Origin: Streptomyces poonensis
GTDB taxonomy: Bacteria; Actinomycetota; Actinomycetes; Streptomycetales; Streptomycetaceae
Direction: 5' to 3'
Assembly: GCF_014650915.1 (NCBI RefSeq)
Contig: NZ_BMVW01000005.1
Location: forward strand, 186,001-250,000
DNA: 64,000 nt
Shown in pieces: positions 61,351 through 64,000 of the stretch. The notes below the pieces were generated by a model. That model saw only the letters and a program-made list of their open reading frames with translations, did no database searches and had not been told where the DNA came from. Both the position numbers and the translations under genes were made by a program. Numbering within the stretch: the stretch's first letter is position 1; every line of letters begins with the position of its first letter.

Positions 61351-61396
61351 CCGGCTGGCCGGCCGCATCGGCATGCCGCTGCGGCCGGCCAGCCGG
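61351..61396 (+). terminator. Terminator closing the polyketide operon
   Basis: Perfect 17-bp inverted repeat (61351-61367 with 61380-61396) around a 12-base loop, six bases after the transporter stop. It marks the right edge of the cluster. Confidence 0.85.
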
Positions 61397-61652
61397 TGCA
61401 GCATCCGTCCGCGCCGGTGTCGGGGCCGGTGCAGCGAGCCCCCCGTCCGTGAGCCGGGTGGTGGCGGCGTCGACCTGGTCGGTGGAGCCGGCCTCGACGC
61501 CGAGGCGGTCCAGACGGGTTTCCGCGCCGGGCTCGCCCTCGATCAGGACAACGGCGCTCAACTCGGCGCGAACCCCCTCGGCACACACCGGGCCGGGACA
61601 TCGTGCGCCTTGACAGCCCCAGCCCTCATGGGTGCGCAATCGGAGAGCGGCA
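61397..61652. other. Spacer between cluster and rnpB
   Basis: About 255 bp. I see no gene supported by a ribosome site; it separates the converging cluster and rnpB transcripts. Confidence 0.4.
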
Positions 61653-62057
61653 GACGAGTCGGGCTGTACGCCGGGTTCTGTTCCGAGGGGTCCTCGCGGA
61701 CTCCTCGGCGACGGCCATCCATCTAGGACCGGCGTTGCCGCCGGCCTCCTGCGGTCTACCCGCGGACTCGGGCGGGCAGCCCTCGAACGTCCGCGCAGAG
61801 CGCTTGTTACGGCGCTCCTTTTGACCTTGCTCCGGGTGGGGTTTACCTAGCTGCCCAGGTCACCCTGGGCACTGGTGGTCTCTTACACCACCGTTTCACC
61901 CTTACCCAGCGCCTGAGCACTGGGCGGTTTGCTTTCTGTGGCACTGTCCCGCGGGTCACCCCGGGTGGCCGTTAGCCACCACCCTGCCCTGTGGAGCCCG
62001 GACGTTCCTCGGGAAGCCCCCTAGGGGGACTCCACGCGGCCGTCCGCCCGGCTCGTC
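61653..62057 (-). ncRNA. rnpB: RNase P RNA, bacterial type A
   Basis: Catalytic RNA that trims tRNA 5' leaders. On the minus strand the conserved blocks are present: CGTCCGGGCTCCACAGGGC near 62000, GGTAAGGGTGAAACGG, AGAGACCACC, GGTAAACCCCACCCGGAGCA near 61840, and CCTAGATGGATGG then AACAGAACCCGGCGTACAGC near 61670. The ends CGAGCCGGGC and GCCCGACTCG pair as helix P1, setting approximate borders. About 405 nt, usual for Streptomyces. Its 5' end overlaps the 3' end of the EamA gene. Confidence 0.95.
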
Positions 62058-62965
62058 TGCCGTGCCGACCATGGTACCGGGCGGGTGTCCCTGCTCGGTC
62101 CCGCCGCTGCCGTGGCCAGCACCGAGCCCGTCAGGATCAGCGCGAAGGCCGTCAGGACCGTCGGTGTCAGGGCCTCGTCCAGGAACAGGGCTCCCACCGC
62201 CACCGCCACCGCCGGGTTCACGTACGTGATGACCGTTGCCCGGGTCGGACCGATCTCCCTGATCAGCTCCAGGAAGGCCACGAACGCCACCGCCGTGCAC
62301 AGCACCCCAAGGCCGGCGAGGGAGGCGAGGGTTTCGGCGGACGGGGGCGAGGTGGGCCAGGTGATCGCGGCGGGTACTGCGTACACCAGGGCGGCCAGTG
62401 TGAGGCACGCAGTTGTGAGCTGCAGCGAGGAGACGTTCTTCAGGTGGCGGGCGGCGATCAGCGGGGCGATCGCGTAGCCCAGCACCGTCAGCAGGACTTC
62501 CGCCAGCGAGCGCGCGTCGCCGCCGGTCAGGTGCGGGACCGTGAGGACCGCCACGCCCGCCAGGCCCAGGGCCAGGCCGGTCGCCCGGCGCGGGCCCAGC
62601 CGTTCCGTGGCGCCGAAGAAGCGGGCCAGGACCACGCCGACGATCGGCACGCCCGCGATCAGCAGGCCGGCGGTGGAGCTGGACAGGTGGCGTTCGGCGT
62701 CGGTGAGGGTGAACCAGGGGACGATGATCTCGATGCAGGCGAAGGCCAGCATGGGGCGCCAGTGAGTTCGGACGGTGTGGGGCAGGGTCCCGGTTCCGGT
62801 CCTCTGGCGTATCGCGAACGGGAGCAGGAGCGCCGCGCCCAGTGCGCAGCGCGTGAACACCACCATCGACGGGGAGAGGTCCTCCACCGCCACCTTGATC
62901 ATCAGGTAGGGGATGCCCCAGACCACTCCCATCAGGGAGAACAGAAACCAGCCGCGTGCAGTCAT
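62021..62965 (-). CDS. EamA/DMT-family transporter
   Basis: 314 residues with ten hydrophobic helices in two EamA repeats: WFLFSLMGVVWGIPYLMIKV opens the first and LGVLCTAVAFVAFLELI with PAVAVAVGALFLDEALT falls in the second. Drug/metabolite exporter family; substrate unknown. The last 37 bp, including the stop, lie inside the predicted rnpB region. It is 19 bp after the AraC regulator and probably co-transcribed. Confidence 0.88.
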   Translation of the reverse strand: MTARGWFLFSLMGVVWGIPYLMIKVAVEDLSPSMVVFTRCALGAALLLPFAIRQRTGTGTLPHTVRTHWRPMLAFACIEIIVPWFTLTDAERHLSSSTAGLLIAGVPIVGVVLARFFGATERLGPRRATGLALGLAGVAVLTVPHLTGGDARSLAEVLLTVLGYAIAPLIAARHLKNVSSLQLTTACLTLAALVYAVPAAITWPTSPPSAETLASLAGLGVLCTAVAFVAFLELIREIGPTRATVITYVNPAVAVAVGALFLDEALTPTVLTAFALILTGSVLATAAAGPSRDTRPVPWSARQTSRADGRVESP

Positions 62966-62984
62966 GCCCGCAGGATCGGCCGCC

Positions 62985-63818
62985 TCAGTGCCGGGTGTCT
63001 TGAACGCTGTTGCGGTACGCCGCCGGGGTCACCCCCAGCACCCGGCGGAACCAGCGGGTCAGGTGCGCCTGGTCGGCGAAGCCCACCAGCGGGGCGACCT
63101 CGGCGGGGCGCAGTCCGGCTGCGAGGAGGCACTGGGCCCTGTTCACCCGGTACTGGGCCAGCCAGGCGTAGGGCGGTATCCCCATCGTCGTACGGAAGGC
63201 GCGGAGGAGCTGGTAGCGGGACAGGCCCAGGTCGGTGGCCAGGTCGGTGAGGGAGGGCGGGGTCAGGAGTTCGTCCGCCAGGCGGTCGCGTACGGCGTGG
63301 GCGAGGCGGGCGGCGCCGGGGAGCCTGTCGCGGGTGGCGCGGGCCGTGGAGTGGCGGTGGGCGAGGGCCGTCAGCAGCCAGGGGATGCGGGACTCGGCCT
63401 CCAGCGGGTCGGGGTAGGTGCTGAGGTCGGTGTGGGCGCGGCGCAGGGCCGCGGCCAGTTCCGGGTCGTCGAGGACGGGTTCGCGGAAGTGCGGGAGGCC
63501 GCCGCCGTCCGCGGTGCCGTCGGTCAGCAGGGGCGGGGCTGCGTACAGGGCGCGGTAGGCGTAGCCGTCGGGGGCGGCCGGGCCGCCGGTGTGCATCTCG
63601 CCGGGTTCCAGGACGACGATGGAGCCGGGGCCGGAGTAGATGCGGTCGCCGCGGTAGGCGATGACCTCCAGGCCGCCGGTCGTGACGCCGACGGTGAATT
63701 CGTCGTGGGCGTGCGGGGCGTAACGGTGCCGGTCGAAGCAGGCGGTGAGGAGGTCGAGGGGCGGGCCGCAGCGGCCGAGCCGTGCCCTGGTCCAGCGGGC
63801 CACTTCTTGTGCGGTCAC
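62985..63818 (-). CDS. AraC-family transcriptional regulator
   Basis: 277 residues. N-terminal cupin-like sensor (HRYAPHAHDEFTVGVTTGG, LEPGEMHTGG) and C-terminal double helix-turn-helix: TDLATDLGLSRYQLLRAFRT and PAEVAPLVGFADQAHLTRWF, ending RRVLGVTPAAYR. GTG start at 63818. It sits just before the EamA transporter gene on the same strand and likely controls it, as is common for AraC/EamA pairs. Confidence 0.9.
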   Translation of the reverse strand: MTAQEVARWTRARLGRCGPPLDLLTACFDRHRYAPHAHDEFTVGVTTGGLEVIAYRGDRIYSGPGSIVVLEPGEMHTGGPAAPDGYAYRALYAAPPLLTDGTADGGGLPHFREPVLDDPELAAALRRAHTDLSTYPDPLEAESRIPWLLTALAHRHSTARATRDRLPGAARLAHAVRDRLADELLTPPSLTDLATDLGLSRYQLLRAFRTTMGIPPYAWLAQYRVNRAQCLLAAGLRPAEVAPLVGFADQAHLTRWFRRVLGVTPAAYRNSVQDTRH

Positions 63819-63847
63819 CTTTGGTCCCCCTCCCCCGCTTCAGGGGA

Positions 63848-64000
63848 TCAGAGGAAGTCGGCGGTGTCCAGGTCGAAGGAGAAGGGTTCGGGGAGGGGGA
63901 TGGGCTTGCCGAAGGGGACGGTGCGATGTTCGCGGTAGTCGCCCTTTTCCGGATCGCTGAACAAGGTGATCGACGCGGCCTTGCGATCGACCAGCAGGTA
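63848..64000 (-). CDS. Uma2-family protein, 3' end only
   Basis: The window ends inside this gene. The last 50 residues, from YLLVDRKAASITLFSDP to PFSFDLDTADFL, match the C-terminal part of Uma2/DUF820 proteins, a PD-(D/E)XK nuclease-like family abundant in Streptomyces. The LLVDR segment is next to the active-site region in this family. Function unknown. Confidence 0.8.
   Translation of the reverse strand, partial: YLLVDRKAASITLFSDPEKGDYREHRTVPFGKPIPLPEPFSFDLDTADFL

Overview
The window is high-GC actinobacterial DNA, almost certainly from a Streptomyces chromosome. Evidence: strong third-position GC in every gene, GTG starts, ATGA/GTGA stop-start overlaps, rare TTA codons, an IdeR/DmdR-type iron box, a SARP regulator and an actinobacterial RNase P RNA. 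Two blocks of ordinary chromosome flank one large secondary-metabolite cluster.

1-19.7 kb, housekeeping and variable core: NADPH:F420 oxidoreductase, a sialidase, methionine aminopeptidase, iron-boxed heme oxygenase, heme-type ABC permease and ATPase, a lipoprotein, a prim-pol protein, TetR, an Rsm22-type rRNA methyltransferase, a Bcr/CflA exporter with a serine hydrolase, Gfo/Idh/MocA and PhoD enzymes, an SDR, DoxX and MazG-like proteins. 19.7-26.5 kb is a patchwork: a CotH-like gene tail, an aldo/keto reductase, an imine-reductase-like gene divergent from a MerR gene, a PQQ-propeller membrane protein with a duplicated scrap of its own 3' end, and an epoxide hydrolase.

26.5-61.3 kb is a type II polyketide cluster. 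The long operon from 51.4 kb encodes a TcmI-type cyclase, cupin, KS-alpha, chain-length factor, ACP, a cyclase fused to a ketoreductase, a second ketoreductase, two small ABM monooxygenases, a P450, a methyltransferase and a POT-type transporter, mostly translationally coupled. Upstream lie a SARP regulator with a TTA codon, a pathway asparagine-synthetase homologue with a degenerate glutaminase site, four FAD aromatic hydroxylases, a berberine-bridge-type oxidase, an anthrone-oxygenase-like protein, a deazaflavin-type oxidoreductase, two quinone oxidoreductases, two family-2 O-methyltransferases, SnoaL-like and unknown small proteins, a MarR regulator and an EmrB/QacA exporter. The set of cyclases, hydroxylases and AsnB-like amidotransferase resembles pentangular polyphenol pathways (fredericamycin, lysolipin and xantholipin type). 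The product is therefore inferred to be a heavily oxidised, O-methylated, non-halogenated polycyclic aromatic with an amide or isoquinolone ring. No halogenase, glycosyltransferase, starter-unit enzyme, acyltransferase or phosphopantetheinyl transferase is seen.

61.4-64 kb returns to core: a strong terminator, rnpB (minus strand), an EamA transporter whose 3' end overlaps rnpB, an AraC regulator and the 3' end of a Uma2-family gene.
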